The notes: generated from the letters alone by a model not told the origin. 64,000 nt of DNA from RBG-16-34-14 sp963727535 (GCA_963727535.1 CAVSGR010000008.1:310001-374000), one strand, 5' to 3'. Numbered from the stretch's first letter, positions 1 to 10,614 are shown. Made by a program: numbers and translations.

Positions 1-631
1 ACTTGAGTTGTGAAAAATCTTCCATTAAAAAACCGGCTGATGTCAATAATATTCCTGCAATCGCCATCGGGATAAGATTCATTGAAAGCGGATTTAGATG
101 AAATCCATGTTTCTTAATTATTACGGAAATTGCGGCCTGCATAATTCCGCTAAGAACAATTACAATCATACCAACTAAGTAAGAAGAAATATCTCCACCT
201 ATGCTGTCAGAAAAAATCACAAGTATTCCGCCAAAACCGAGAATTATTCCGAATACTTTATAAAACCCAATTTTCTCATCGGGAATTAATACATATGAAA
301 AGAGAAGCACGAAAAAAGGATAAACTGCAAACAGAACTGACGTTAGTCCTGAAGGAATAAACTGTTCCGCCCAGTAAATTAATCCGTATGGAAGCACAAA
401 AGAAAAGAAACCCATAATCAGGTATAATTTCAAGGAGGTTTTGTCAGAATGAATTTCAATTTTCCTGACTTTGACGATAATGAAAATTACTATCGATGCT
501 ACGCAAAATCTGAAACCGGAAGAAAACATTGGAGTAAGTGAAAATAAACTTGTCTTTATTGCCAACCAAGTTGACCCCCATATTAAGCAAATCAAGGTGA
601 AGACTAATATATCCTTTATTCTTTCTTTCAC
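1..631 (-). CDS. EamA/DMT-family transporter, partial (C-terminus off the left edge)
   Basis: Inner-membrane permease of the drug/metabolite transporter superfamily; substrate unknown. About 210 codons are visible and the C-terminus lies outside the window. The first helix carries the family signature LIWGSTWLAIKTSL (residues 16-29), followed by hydrophobic helices and the segment YWAEQFIPSGLTSVLF typical of EamA proteins. It begins with GTG; that codon shares one base with the TAG stop of the laccase-domain gene upstream (TAGTG), which supports the start and suggests translational coupling. Family assignment is firm; function cannot be refined. Confidence 0.85.
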   Translation of the reverse strand, partial: MKERIKDILVFTLICLIWGSTWLAIKTSLFSLTPMFSSGFRFCVASIVIFIIVKVRKIEIHSDKTSLKLYLIMGFFSFVLPYGLIYWAEQFIPSGLTSVLFAVYPFFVLLFSYVLIPDEKIGFYKVFGIILGFGGILVIFSDSIGGDISSYLVGMIVIVLSGIMQAAISVIIKKHGFHLNPLSMNLIPMAIAGILLTSAGFLMEDFSQLK

Positions 632-1367
632 TAATTCTCCCTCAAAGCAATAACAGCATAGGAACGTCCTGATTTGTTTCCATCTCGCCTGAAAGAATGG
701 AGAACATCTTTCATTGCAAAAGTACAAAGTGAAGAAAGTTGAATATTATTTTCTTTGATTCCGCCATTAAGTAAAATATCAAAGTTTACACCTGCTACAT
801 CGAGAAGAAACTTTTCACCTTTTTGTTCAAGATATTTTTCATCAAAAAATTCGGCAACTTCCTTTCCAACTTCATAAACATTTTTACTGATTGATGGACC
901 AATGTAAGCAACTAAGTTTTCCGGCAGGCTGCCGAAAGTTTTTAACTTATCCAAAGTTTTAAGTAAGATTTTTTTTTCTGTTCCTCTCCAGCCTGAATGA
1001 ACACCCGCAATTATTTTTTTCACCGGATCATAAAGTCAAAATCGGGACACAATCTGCTACACTTACGGCCAAGCCAATTTCCGGGTTTGTCTGTAATCAT
1101 TGCATCGCTTTCACCGACTTGACCACCTTGAGTTACAAATGATATTTTATCTTCGTGAACCTGTTTTTGATAAGCTACATTTTCAGGCTTAATCCCAAGA
1201 TTCTCAAAAAATAAATTTCTGTTTTCTTCAACAATATTTTCATCATCGCCAACAGAAAAAGACATATTGAAAAAATAAGGAGCCTTTCTATCAGCTCCGA
1301 TTTTTGTACCTACACCTGCAATAACATTTGCATATTTGTCAAAAATATGTGGTTTTAATATCAGCAT
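631..1367 (-). CDS. Laccase-domain (YfiH/PgeF-type) protein, interrupted by two frameshifts
   Basis: Family of copper/zinc-dependent multifunctional enzymes (polyphenol oxidase, purine nucleoside phosphorylase activity), cytoplasmic. Restored length about 244 residues, normal for the family. The N-terminal part keeps the His motif KQVHEDKI; the C-terminal part has the HSGWRGT motif. Between them an intermediate frame reads IGLAVSVADCVPIL with the expected Cys, so two single-base insertions, near 1083-1085 (CCC run) and near 1036, break the frame within 50 bp. All three metal-ligand motifs survive, so I favour sequence error over decay. The stop overlaps the GTG of the downstream transporter. 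Confidence 0.82.
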
Positions 1368-1430
1368 AATTAGAATTATTATTTAACTAAAATACATAAT
1401 TTATGCGAAGAACTGAACGACGCATGTACC

Positions 1431-1490
1431 ATGGCTGCATGAATGCATGTACTTTGAAAAAACCATGCAAACATGCATCCATGCAACCAT
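1431..1490. repeat. Imperfect inverted repeat rich in GCATG, between laccase gene and surE
   Basis: Arms 1431-1450 and 1471-1490 are inverted copies matching at 18 of 20 positions, with a 20-base loop. The flanks are also rich in CATG/GCATG words. It lies between divergently transcribed genes (laccase-domain leftward, surE rightward). It could be a small palindromic mobile repeat or a regulatory cruciform; no further copy was noticed in this window. Confidence 0.6.
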
Positions 1491-1563
1491 TTATCTTCCA
1501 TTGTTACTCTATGTGACTTATGTTATTTTTAACATTATTTAAGAAAGAATTAAAGGTCGCTAC

Positions 1564-2343
1564 TTGAGAATATTAGTTTCAAATGATGATGGAATTGAAT
1601 CGGCAGGAATCTCAACATTAGTACAAACACTTAAAGAAATTGGTGAAGTTACAGTTGTTGCTCCTTTAAAAGAACAAAGTGCAGTGGGTCACGCAATTAC
1701 AATGCAGGTCCCTTTACGCGTAATAAAATATAAAAAGAATGGTGATTTTTTTGGTTACGCAGTTGATGGAACCCCGGCTGATTGCGTAAAAATGGGAATA
1801 AAAAATATAATGAAAATTCCACCTGACATTGTTATATCCGGAATAAATCATGGATCAAATACTGCAATTAATATTATTTATTCGGGAACTGTTTCTGCTG
1901 CGAGAGAAGCTGCAATAATGGATATTCCCTCGATTGCAATTTCTGTAACAAGTCACACAGTAACAGATTTTAAATTTGCAGCTAAAGTCGCAAAGATGAT
2001 CGCACAGGAAATCGCAGGCAAAAAACTTCCCGTTGGTACTTTGCTTAATGTGAATGTACCTGACGTTCCTGAAAATGAGATCGCAGGAATTTTACTAACA
2101 AGACAAGGAAAATCTAAATGGGATGATATGTATGAACAAAGACAGGATCCTTATGGAAGAGATTACTACTGGCTTACAGGAAATCTTGTTGAAGTTGATA
2201 CTGAAATGGAAACTGATCACGCAGCAATAAAAAAGAATTATGTTTCTGTCACTCCAATTCATTTTGATTTGACCGACTACAAAACCTTTGATATGATGAA
2301 ATCATGGAAAATTGAAGGGCTCTTAAATGGCAAAGACAATTAA
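1564..2343 (+). CDS. surE: 5'-nucleotidase SurE
   Basis: Metal-dependent nucleoside monophosphate phosphatase of stationary-phase/repair type, cytoplasmic. 259 residues, standard length. The N-terminus RILVSNDDG gives the metal-binding Asp pair (D8, D9); S39 in KEQSAVGHA and SGINHGSN (92-99) complete the active site. I use the TTG at 1564 because the conserved family N-terminus starts exactly there and no ATG fits. It overlaps the next gene, phzF, by 17 bases, so the two are probably co-transcribed. Confidence 0.95.
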   Translation: MRILVSNDDGIESAGISTLVQTLKEIGEVTVVAPLKEQSAVGHAITMQVPLRVIKYKKNGDFFGYAVDGTPADCVKMGIKNIMKIPPDIVISGINHGSNTAINIIYSGTVSAAREAAIMDIPSIAISVTSHTVTDFKFAAKVAKMIAQEIAGKKLPVGTLLNVNVPDVPENEIAGILLTRQGKSKWDDMYEQRQDPYGRDYYWLTGNLVEVDTEMETDHAAIKKNYVSVTPIHFDLTDYKTFDMMKSWKIEGLLNGKDN

Positions 2344-3209
2344 AATATTTCAGATAGATGCTTTTACAGATCGGGCTTTCGGTGGAAATCCTGCAGGAGT
2401 CACTTTGGATGAGAATCTGTCTAAAGAAGAAATGCAATTAATCGCAAAAGAAATGAATCTTGCAGAAACAGCCTTCCTCACAAAATCTAATGAAACAGAT
2501 AAAGCAGATTATAATCTTCGCTGGTTTACACCGACAGTAGAGGTTGAACTTTGTGGTCATGCTACAATTGCATCTTTACACTTCCTAAACGAAAATAATT
2601 TATTAAAAGATGGACAGGAAGTAAGATTTAATACCCAATCAGGCATTTTAAGATGCCGCTTTGAGGATGGCAAATATTTCATGCAGATTCCAATTTATTC
2701 CATGAAAGAGTTTACCGGGGATAAAGAAGAAATCTTAAATGCACTTGGCGGTAACAGATTTGAATTCGATGATAAAACTCCCTTTATCTTAGTTGAGAAT
2801 GGATACTTGTATATAAGAATTAAAACGCTCAAAGAACTCAGTTTCCTGAAACCGGATTTTAAAGCACTTTATGATTTGACAGCGACAAAAAATGAATTCG
2901 AGCTGTATTGCTGTTTATACACTCGAAACGGTTGATAGAAGAAAGATTTTGCTCATTCAAGATTTTTTGCACCATTCTATCGGAATTAATGAAGATCCCG
3001 TAACAGGCTCTATGAATGGTCCCTTACTTCCCGTTTTAATTCATAATGGTTTTATTAAAAACGATGGGGAAAAGTTAAGCTATACTTTTGAACAGGGCGA
3101 TGTTCTCGGAAGAAACGGGAGAGTAGGAGTGACTTTTTATCCTGATAAAAATGAATTATATATCTCCGGTAAAGCTGTTACAGTTCTAAAAGGAGAATTA
3201 ATTTTTTGA
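2327..3209 (+). CDS. PhzF-family isomerase/epimerase, interrupted by clustered frameshifts
   Basis: Member of the PhzF / diaminopimelate-epimerase-like fold family (cytosolic isomerases). Restored length about 294 residues. The N-terminal half is intact with the catalytic Glu47 (NLAETAF) and CGHAT at 76-80; the C-terminal half has GINEDPVTGS, the family's second half-site. Between about 2897 and 2980 the frame changes three times: after KNEF, then between ETVDR and KDFAHSRFFAP, then before SIGINEDP. Every segment still matches the family when read in the right frame, so indel errors are likely, though three in 80 bp is unusual. ATG overlaps the surE stop region. Confidence 0.8.
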
Positions 3210-5360
3210 TGTTCGGAATTGATAAAGTCAATCTCACACTTTCAATTGATCCGGTTTTTTTAGTAATTGCAATTCTTTTGTTCGGGCTCTTCACTCTTTT
3301 TGTTTACAGGTTTACTGTTCCTGTCATCAATACAAAACTGAAAGCGCTACTAATTGCTTTGAGATTTCTTGCTTTGCTTCTTCTTCTTTTCATAATATTT
3401 GAACCAGTACTTGCTCTAACAAAAAAAATTACCATCAATCCGCTAAGCCTGGTATTCATAGATAATTCACGTTCTATAACAATTAATGATGGAACAAACA
3501 GAGAACAAACTGTAAGAGATTTTACTTCGAAACTGAGGAAAGAAATTAATGCAAATGAATTTGAGGCTTATACTTTTGGAAACAAGGTAACTCAGCCAAC
3601 TTCAGAAGAATTAGAAAACCTAAATTTCTCTGAAGGAAGTACAAATTTTTCAAATATTTTTTCGCTTGTTAATAATCAAAACAAAAACATCTCTTCAATT
3701 GTAATTATAAGCGATGGAGTAATTACAGAAGGAACAAATCCTCTTTTTACAGCAGAGAAATTACATATCCCGGTTTTTACGGTCGGTGTGGGAGATACTT
3801 CAAGAAGAAACGATGTAGAAATTAAGAATGTTCTATATAATGAGTATATCTATGCAGAAACTCCAACTACAATTCAGACGACAATAAGTAATACAGGTTT
3901 TGCGGGAAAAGAAATAAATATTTCATTATTTGAAGGAAATATTCCTATCGGGCAAAAGAAAATTACTTTGAGTGAAGACGGGATTCAGAATATTGAATTT
4001 GAATATAATCCAAAATCAGGTGGTGAAAAGAAACTAACAGTTGTTGCCTCTGATTTGAACGGAGAATTCACCAAAGCAAATAACAAAAAAGTTTTTTATA
4101 TAAATGTACTTGGAAATAAGATTGATATTCTTGTCCTTGGTGGAAGTCCTTCTTCAGATATTTCATTTGTAAAAGAATCACTTGAGAATGATAAAAATTT
4201 CAGAGTTAGTTCTTTAACACAATTTGCCCAGGGAAAATTTTTAGAAAAAGCTAATCCTCAAACTTTAGTTGACAGTGCGGACATTTTCTTTTTAATCGGA
4301 TTTCCATCAAATGAAACTACCGGAGAATTTTACAACAAAGTAAAGAATAAAATTCTTAATGAAAGTAAACCGTTTTTCCTCTCGCTTGCATCGGGAATCG
4401 ATTTTAAAAAGCTTAATGAATTACAAAGAGAATTACCAATTAACATTAGTTTGAAATCGAATTTATATCGTGAAGTTCAACCACTCATTTCAGGAAACGA
4501 AACAAAAAATCCTTTATTACAAAATAATTCTGCCAATCCTATCGCTGCGTGGGAAAATCTGCCTCCCGTTTTTCAGCCTGATATACAATTTACAACCAAG
4601 CCTGAAAGTGAGATTATTGCCGGAACCAAAATAAATAACACTCCATCGAATATTCCTTTGATAGTGTGGAGAAAACTCGGCAGCAAAAGATCAATTGCTG
4701 TTCTTGCAAAGGATATCTGGAAATGGAAACTGCAGACTGCGACAAAAAATCTTGATCTGTTCGATAGGTTTATCAACAGCTCTGTTAAATGGCTTAATAC
4801 AAGCGAAGCAACAGAAACAAGTAAATATTAAAACATCGAAGAAGATTTACTCTCTTGGAGAAGAAGTTGAATTTACAGGACAGGTTTATGATGCAACTTT
4901 TAATCCTGTTTCTGATGCTGAAGTGAAAATAAATGTAATACGTGGCGGAGAGAAATCGGAAATTATTTTAAACTCGGTTGGAAATGGATTGTATGAAGGA
5001 ACTTTCCAGACTAATAAACCGGGAGATTATTCTTTTTCCGGAGAGGCAAATTTAGACAAATTAAAACTTGGGACTGATGCTGGTTCATTCAATATTGGCG
5101 AAGTTGATATTGAAATGATAAACCCGCGAATGAATTATGAATTTTTAAAATCTTTGGCAGATAGGACCGAAGGTGAATATTTTGATCAGAAAAACTTTGC
5201 AGGACTTTTCCCCTTGCTGAAAAGAATAAATGAAAGTGCCTCAAAAGAAAAATTAGTAACAAGCGAAATAAGTCTCTGGTCAACTGAGTGGCTGATGGCT
5301 GCGATAATTTTGCTTTTTGCAATCGAGTGGTTTTTGAGAAAACGCGCGGGAATGCTTTGA
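3209..5360 (+). CDS. Membrane-anchored von Willebrand factor A-domain protein, one frameshift
   Basis: Large inner-membrane protein of about 717 residues with unknown role, similar in layout to Bat/VWA proteins of Bacteroidota. Two hydrophobic helices at the N-terminus (about 10-30 and 40-65) precede a VWA domain with an intact MIDAS-type DNSRS motif and the later Asp in IISDGV; a Rossmann-like segment follows (DILVLGGSPSSD), then beta-rich sequence, and the C-terminus ends in one more helix (WLMAAIILLFAIEWFL). The frame slips near 4813, in an A-run, between KWLNTSEAT and QVNIKTSKK. I prefer the ATG at 3209, overlapping the phzF stop (TGATG), over the TTG one codon earlier. Confidence 0.75.
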
Positions 5361-5361
5361 A

Positions 5362-5637
5362 TAAAATTGCGAGATTGAAAGATTACAAAATTGCAAAATT
5401 TGGGCGTAATAGCCACGGCTTTTAAGTCGTGGTTTATGCAAACTCACCAATTATTGTTGGCTTTAGCCCAATTTTTATAAATTTGGTTGAAACCGTTAAA
5501 GTTGGGATCTAACATAATTTTAGTTCCCCGACATCTAATGTTTCGGGGTCTAAAGAAGATGCTTAAACAATTAGCATTCAAACAACGATCATTTAATTTT
5601 ATAATCTTGTAATTTTGCAATCTTTCAATTACACAGC
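5362..5637. repeat. Degenerate copy A of the CCCCGAC-hairpin repeat family with flanking inverted repeats
   Basis: The core (about 5408-5554) has a left hairpin AATAGCCACGGC/GTCGTGG, a GGCTTTAGCC palindrome in the middle and a right hairpin CCCCGACATC..TTTCGGGG, matching the layout of the copies near 11.3, 21.7 and 24.9 kb but more degraded. On both sides lies a second inverted motif (GATTGAAAGATTACAAAATTGC at the left, its near-complement at 5600-5635). The right flank runs into the presumed start of comF, so it affects where that gene begins. Otherwise this 254-base gap shows no gene. Confidence 0.6.
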
Positions 5638-6314
5638 GTTTACATCCCTCTTCGACTTTTTTCTACCAAGATTTTGCCCTTCCTGCAATAAAAAACTTCT
5701 TCCAAATGAATCTGTCGTTTGTCCCGATTGTATCTCAAAAATAAAGCTTGCTGAAGATGAAAGAATTCATTCCGAGTTTGTAAGAAAATTCTCATCATCC
5801 GGAATTATTTCTGATTTTATTTCTCTTTATGTTTTTGAAAAGGATAAAGAGCTTCAACATATTATTCATTCACTTAAGTATAATAATAGATTTTTAACCG
5901 GAAAATTTCTTGGAAGCATTTTAGGAAAAAACCTTAAACAAAAAATAACTAAATGGGAAATTGATTTTATAATTCCTGTTCCGCTTCATCATCTTAAGAA
6001 AGCCGAGAGAGGTTATAACCAATCTTTTTACATTGCCAAAGGATTGAGTAAAGAATTAGAATATTCCTGTCGCACAAAACTTTATTAAAAGAAAAAGATT
6101 TACAGAATCCCAAACAACGATGACCTTAAAAGAGAGACAGGAAAATATTGAAGGTGCTTTTAAAGCGAAAAGAAATTTAAGCCTAAATGGCAAAAATATT
6201 TTATTAGTTGATGATGTAATTACAACAGGCAGCACAATTGGAGAATGTGGAAGAGTTTTGCTAAAAGCTGGTGCAAATAAAGTTTATGCAATTTCTGTGG
6301 CAATTGCGGATTGA
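5615..6314 (+). CDS. comF: ComF-family phosphoribosyltransferase, one frameshift
   Basis: Competence protein F family: an N-terminal four-cysteine zinc finger (FCPSCNKKL and VVCPDC) followed by a type I phosphoribosyltransferase domain with the PRPP loop ILLVDDVITTGST near the C-terminus. Restored length about 232 residues, normal. The frame slips at about 6059: LSKELE continues in another frame as IPVAQNFIKRKRFTESQTT, which is the expected family sequence, into LKERQENIEGAF. The start is uncertain; TTG at 5615 is the furthest upstream candidate and lies in a repeat flank. Probably takes part in DNA uptake or nucleotide salvage; exact role unproven. Confidence 0.82.
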
Positions 6315-6346
6315 ATGTGTGAAAACATTTTATTAAACAATACTTA

Positions 6347-7756
6347 TCATTTTTTAAGACTTATTTCCCATTTATAAAACCTTTGATGTTTATCGTCTAT
6401 CAAATCCAGTAATGTTAAACCAGTAAATAGATTATATTTTGCAAGATACTCTTCCATTTCTGGAATATACAATCCACCATAAAATAATAAGAATTTTTCT
6501 ACTAATGATAACCTCGTATTAAATAAATCGACATATTCCGAAATATCAGAATCAAATTTTTTAATATAACTGTCTTTTCTTTCCAAATATTTAAGAATAT
6601 ATAAAACTTTATTAAAATATTTATCCAGATATTCGTGATAGATATCATAAATAATTCTAAATGTAAATTCCGCTATCTTCTTGGGTAAATTGATATCAAT
6701 CTTGCTATGCGGATTACTTGCCGGACTATCATTAATAATTTTATTTACCTCACCATAAGAAAGTCCAAAATCTATAAGTAATCTCTTTGTTTTGTCTTTT
6801 TCATCACTAGTACCAACTTGTAATATATAATATTGCTTTAACCTATGTCTTAAATAATCAAAAAATTCTATCCCATTATATTCGATATTTTTATCTCCCT
6901 CCTGCCACTTAACCTTTATCCCAGCTATAATTTCATTCAAACTTAAAAACTCAAAATTTAGTTTATCATCAAATCCCTTTTTAATCGTGGGCTTATCAAT
7001 GAATATATCTATGTCTTCATCCATTTCTCCTTCTAACTCATTTCTACTTTTCATCGAGCATTTATAAAATTCAGAGTGAGAAATCCTCATCAAATCTTCA
7101 CGGGCTAAATTTTCAATTAAATCATATTTATTAATAAATTTTTCCATCTTAGAAAATTTCAAACCATTATAAAAGAGTAAATATAACTCGGGAGCAGACA
7201 TTTGAGCCTGAACAAATCCAGTGTAAAACTTCCTTCGAATCCATCCTCTCTTTTTATGTATGAATTTAATAATATTGAATAAATGCCGGAAGTAATGGCC
7301 AACAAAAATATAATGTAGTTCAAAGAAATATTCATAGGTATATTCAGCTTTTCGTCTTTCAAACTGCAATTCCATTTCATCTTTTCTTCTGTTAGGTCTG
7401 TTCCTATAAAATATTTTCAAGGATTCTCGACCACAAAGGGTATCCGAGAATTCAAGGACCTCAGAGTTTAGTGGATTCGAATAGTAAACTGTTGGATCTT
7501 TGGGTTCATCTTCAATTTCTTTGGAAATAAAATCATATAATCTCTTTAATGTTCTTTTAGCATATATAAAAAAAATCGCCCCTTTATATTTTTGAATTTC
7601 AATTCTGTTTAATAAATCCATCTGATTTTTCATTAATTCAAAAATAGAGCGTTGGATGTTTTGTCTTTTCTGTGGGATAAAAGCAAATGCCCAAGCTACA
7701 ATAACAGCAATTAGCGGTGGAATTGCAGCTATAATAATTTTATTCCAATCAAACAT
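6347..7756 (-). CDS. Putative phage abortive infection protein (putAbiC-like)
   Basis: 469 residues, one N-terminal membrane helix (about 7-27), then a long basic cytoplasmic domain. The segment HYIFVGHYFRHLFNIIKFI followed about 20 residues later by YTGFVQAQMSAPELYLLFYN and KFINKYDLIENL is the pattern I associate with the putative AbiC phage-abortive-infection family; the assignment is from memory of that pattern, not a search. It stands alone, convergent with comF and downstream of argS, is AT-richer than its neighbours, and no toxin-antitoxin or restriction partner is adjacent. Likely an acquired single-gene defence. Confidence 0.6.
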   Translation of the reverse strand: MFDWNKIIIAAIPPLIAVIVAWAFAFIPQKRQNIQRSIFELMKNQMDLLNRIEIQKYKGAIFFIYAKRTLKRLYDFISKEIEDEPKDPTVYYSNPLNSEVLEFSDTLCGRESLKIFYRNRPNRRKDEMELQFERRKAEYTYEYFFELHYIFVGHYFRHLFNIIKFIHKKRGWIRRKFYTGFVQAQMSAPELYLLFYNGLKFSKMEKFINKYDLIENLAREDLMRISHSEFYKCSMKSRNELEGEMDEDIDIFIDKPTIKKGFDDKLNFEFLSLNEIIAGIKVKWQEGDKNIEYNGIEFFDYLRHRLKQYYILQVGTSDEKDKTKRLLIDFGLSYGEVNKIINDSPASNPHSKIDINLPKKIAEFTFRIIYDIYHEYLDKYFNKVLYILKYLERKDSYIKKFDSDISEYVDLFNTRLSLVEKFLLFYGGLYIPEMEEYLAKYNLFTGLTLLDLIDDKHQRFYKWEISLKK

Positions 7757-7848
7757 TTTTGATTACATCCAATTAATTCTTGCTACACAGTTGCTATATT
7801 CCAAGGCAAACTTCTCTGTAGCATTTCTGATAAAGGGTTCTCTCACAC

Positions 7849-9479
7849 TTACATCCTCTCCGGTGCACTAACTCCCAAGAATTGTTAAACCATTTTTTAG
7901 AACAGCTCTTGTTGCAGTAACGAGTGCTATTCTTGCTTCTGCTAATTTTTTTTCGGAGCCGATAATTCTGCAAACTGTATAAAACCTATGGAATAAACCT
8001 GCAAGCTCCTCAAGGTAAGCACAAATTCTATGTGCTTCAAAAAGTTCTGTGCTGTATTCTATTTCTTCCTTAAACTGCCGCAACTTTTTTAATAGTAATT
8101 GTTCTTCATTTGTAGAAAGTAGGGATAAATTTTCTGTCGAGGATTTTAAGTTCTTCTCTTTCAGTCATTTTAAGGATTGAGCAAATTCTTGCGTGTGCAT
8201 ACTGCAGATAAAAAACAGGGTTTTCATCGGAATGTTTTTTTGCAAGCTCGAGATCAAAATTCATATGGGAAGTTATATTCCTCATATTAAAGAAATACCT
8301 TACAACATCGCTTCCAACTTCATCAATTAGTTCATCGAGAGTTATATAATTTGCTTTCCGTGTTGACATTTTAACAACTTCCCCGCCATCCATAATAGTA
8401 ACAAACTGGTGAATGAGAACTTTAATTTTATCAGTATCATATCCTAAAGCTCTCAATCCGGCAAGAACATCCGGGTAAGTTGCATTGTGGTCGGAACCGA
8501 AAAGATCAACTATTAAATCATAACCGCGGTCAAATTTTGTTTTATGATAAGCAATATCGGGCAGCCTGTATGTCGGCTCCCCTGTTGATTTTACTATCAC
8601 TTTATCGGAATCGTTTCCAAGCTCTGTAAGTTTTAACCAAACCGCGCTATCTTTTTCATAAGAAAGGTTTTTTTCTTTGAAGGTACTAAGAAGTGAATCA
8701 ATCTTTTTCTCCTCGTACAAACTGTTTTCATTATAAAAAACTTTATGTTTTATGTTTAGTCGTGCGAGAGTTGTTTCAATTTCTTTAAATATTTCTTTTT
8801 CAGCTCTCTCTTTAAAAACTCCTTCAGGACCTTCATTCTTTAACTTATCACCAAATTCATCATAAAGTTTTTTAGCAATTTCCTTTATGTATTCTCCCTG
8901 GTAATAATCTTCAGGGAAATCCTGTTTTTCACCAAGCAGTTCTATGTAACGTAATCTTACAGAGTCGCCGAGAACCCTCATCTGTCTGCCGGCATTATTG
9001 AAATAATATTCCCGGTCAACTTCATAACCGATCCACTCAAGCATATTTGAAATTGTATCTCCGGTTACTGCATTTCTTCCGTGTCCTACGGTTAATGGTC
9101 CCGTTGGATTTGCAGAGACAAATTCAACATTTGCTCTTTTACCTTTGTGTTTATCGGATTTTCCAAATGTGTCAGGCGAGGTGAGAATTTCTTTTATTAT
9201 TTCCGAAACGAAAGAAGGTGCAAAGAAAAAATTAATAAACCCGGGACCGGCGATTTCTGTTTTGTGAATTATCTTGTTATCGATTTTTAAGCCGGCAATA
9301 ATTTCTTCTGCAATCAGTCTTGGATTTTTCTTTAATTGCTTTGTAAGAAGCATAGCAGCATTTGAAGAAAGATCACCGTGAGTTTCATTCTTCGGAACAT
9401 CGAAGGCAAGGTTTATTTCCTTAAGATATTCCAATCTTTCGGAAGCTTCTTCAAAAAGGGATTTTAGATATTGTTTCAA
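7849..9479 (-). CDS. argS: Arginyl-tRNA synthetase, two frameshifts
   Basis: Class I aminoacyl-tRNA synthetase charging tRNA-Arg; cytosolic and essential. Restored length about 543 residues. HIGH-type motif SANPTGPLTVGHGRN (122-136) and KMSTR signature (VVKMSTRKANYI) are intact; the C-terminal anticodon-binding domain is split. Near 8139 the frame shifts after LKIL and continues as TENLSLLSTNEEQLLLKKLRQFKEE; near 7870 an extra G shifts the end so that the true terminus reads ILGVSAPERM, stop at 7849. A single-copy essential enzyme with two one-base insertions is strong evidence of sequence error rather than pseudogenisation. Confidence 0.9.
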
Positions 9480-9519
9480 ATTAATTCCCTGATTTGCTAA
9501 TTAAAAATTGCACTTTCTG

Positions 9520-9579
9520 TTGTCACACTGAGCCTGTTGAAGTGTGATCGTCAGTCTTCGACAAGCTCAGACTGACAAA
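9520..9579. repeat. GTCAGxCTGAGCCTGTcGAAG-type palindromic repeat
   Basis: Two inverted half-units: TGTCACACTGAGCCTGTTGAAG and a complementary copy ending CTTCGACAAGCTCAGACTGACA orientation. Sits between argS and rsfS. Related words recur at 13770-13865 and, as a GTCATGCTGAACTTGTTTCAGCAT variant, at 28597-28662. Probably a dispersed REP-like element; could also act as a transcription-stopping hairpin. Confidence 0.6.
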
Positions 9580-9670
9580 GATTAAGCTCAAAACTATTAC
9601 TCAATTTATTAAAAAAACAAATCTTATGTTTTCTTAGAAAGAAATAGAAAAGAAACTAAAGGAAGATTGG

Positions 9671-10084
9671 TTACTTTTTCGCTGTCCTCGTTTTCCTAAC
9701 TGTCTTCTTCTCTTTTACGGGTTTAGCTTTTTTCAAAGCCGGATCTTCAACTTCTATAACAAGCGCATCTCCCCAGAGTTTTTCGAGATTATAAAACTCT
9801 CTCATATCTCTTTTAAAGACATGAACTACAACATCGACATAATCAATAAGAACCCAGTTTAAAGATCTGTAACCTTCCTTATGCCAGCTTTTTAGTCCGC
9901 CGTCCCTCAACGATTTATCAATTTCATCTGCAATAGCTTTTACCTGTGTATCAGAATCTGCAGAACATATCACAAAATAGTCCGTGAAAGTGGCTACCTC
10001 TTTCAGATCGAGTATTCTAACATCATATCCTTTTTTGTTAAAGATTAATTCTGCTATATTGTTCGCAAGTTCAATTGATTCCAA
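9671..10084 (-). CDS. rsfS: Ribosomal silencing factor RsfS (Iojap/DUF143)
   Basis: Binds ribosomal protein uL14 on the large subunit and prevents subunit joining under starvation. 137 residues: the conserved core runs from ELANNIAELIF through TDYFVICSADSDTQVKAIADEI, WHKEGYRSLNWVLIDYVDVVVHVF to EFYNLEKLWGDA, all hallmark motifs. The C-terminus has an added Lys-rich tail (KKTVRKTRTAKK) beyond the usual family end. It lies 10 bases downstream of the LytR_C gene in the same orientation, a pairing common in this phylum. Confidence 0.93.
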   Translation of the reverse strand: MESIELANNIAELIFNKKGYDVRILDLKEVATFTDYFVICSADSDTQVKAIADEIDKSLRDGGLKSWHKEGYRSLNWVLIDYVDVVVHVFKRDMREFYNLEKLWGDALVIEVEDPALKKAKPVKEKKTVRKTRTAKK

Positions 10085-10094
10085 AAGGTGCCTC

Positions 10095-10575
10095 TTAATT
10101 TTTAAATGGTTTTAAATGATTAAAATCTCTCCCGATTATTAAAGAAACATCGAGAAAATAATCATTGTTTATTTGCTGAATTACATTTTTAGGATCTATG
10201 CCGAGAGCCTCGGCAACTTTAAGAGCATTTATTTTTTTCCCGGTTCTATCTACAACAAGAGTATTATCAATATCAAAAGATCTATAATTCCCTATCTGCA
10301 CAACATCAAAATTATTTTGCCTTAGAGTAGCTTGTAATCTTATCTGCAACTCCGCCAATCCCGCATCCGTTCAAAACTTCAAGCTGAATTATTTTTGAAG
10401 GCTTTGGTTCTGCTATGTCATCATCAGAACTTAACGTTTTAATTTTTGTGAAGAGAGAGTAAGACATAAAAATTATTAACCCAGCAAGAAGAATAATAAT
10501 TATATTCAAAAAAATATTTGTAGTCTTGCCGTTTAGTTTAGTGGATTGTTTTTTGGACGGGTTTCTTTCCTTCAC
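10095..10575 (-). CDS. LytR C-terminal-domain membrane protein, one frameshift
   Basis: About 159 residues when restored. Short basic N-terminus, one membrane helix (IFLNIIIILLAGLIIFMSYSLF, roughly 21-42), then a periplasmic LytR_C domain: IQLEVLNGCGIGGVADKITSY, then after the slip LRQNNFDVVQIGNY and TLVVDRTGKK. The frame changes at about 10327 (one extra T). The domain is found C-terminal to LytR-CpsA-Psr enzymes and alone in Bacteroidota; its ligand is unknown. Gene order with rsfS supports the call. Confidence 0.8.
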
Positions 10576-10614
10576 TTAACTTTGGTTCCCCTGGGAACTA
10601 GGTTTTACATTCAT

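Noticed and set aside
7849..9479. argS as a true pseudogene
   Set aside because: Both breaks are single-base insertions and all catalytic motifs persist in a normally essential gene; a sequence error is more likely.
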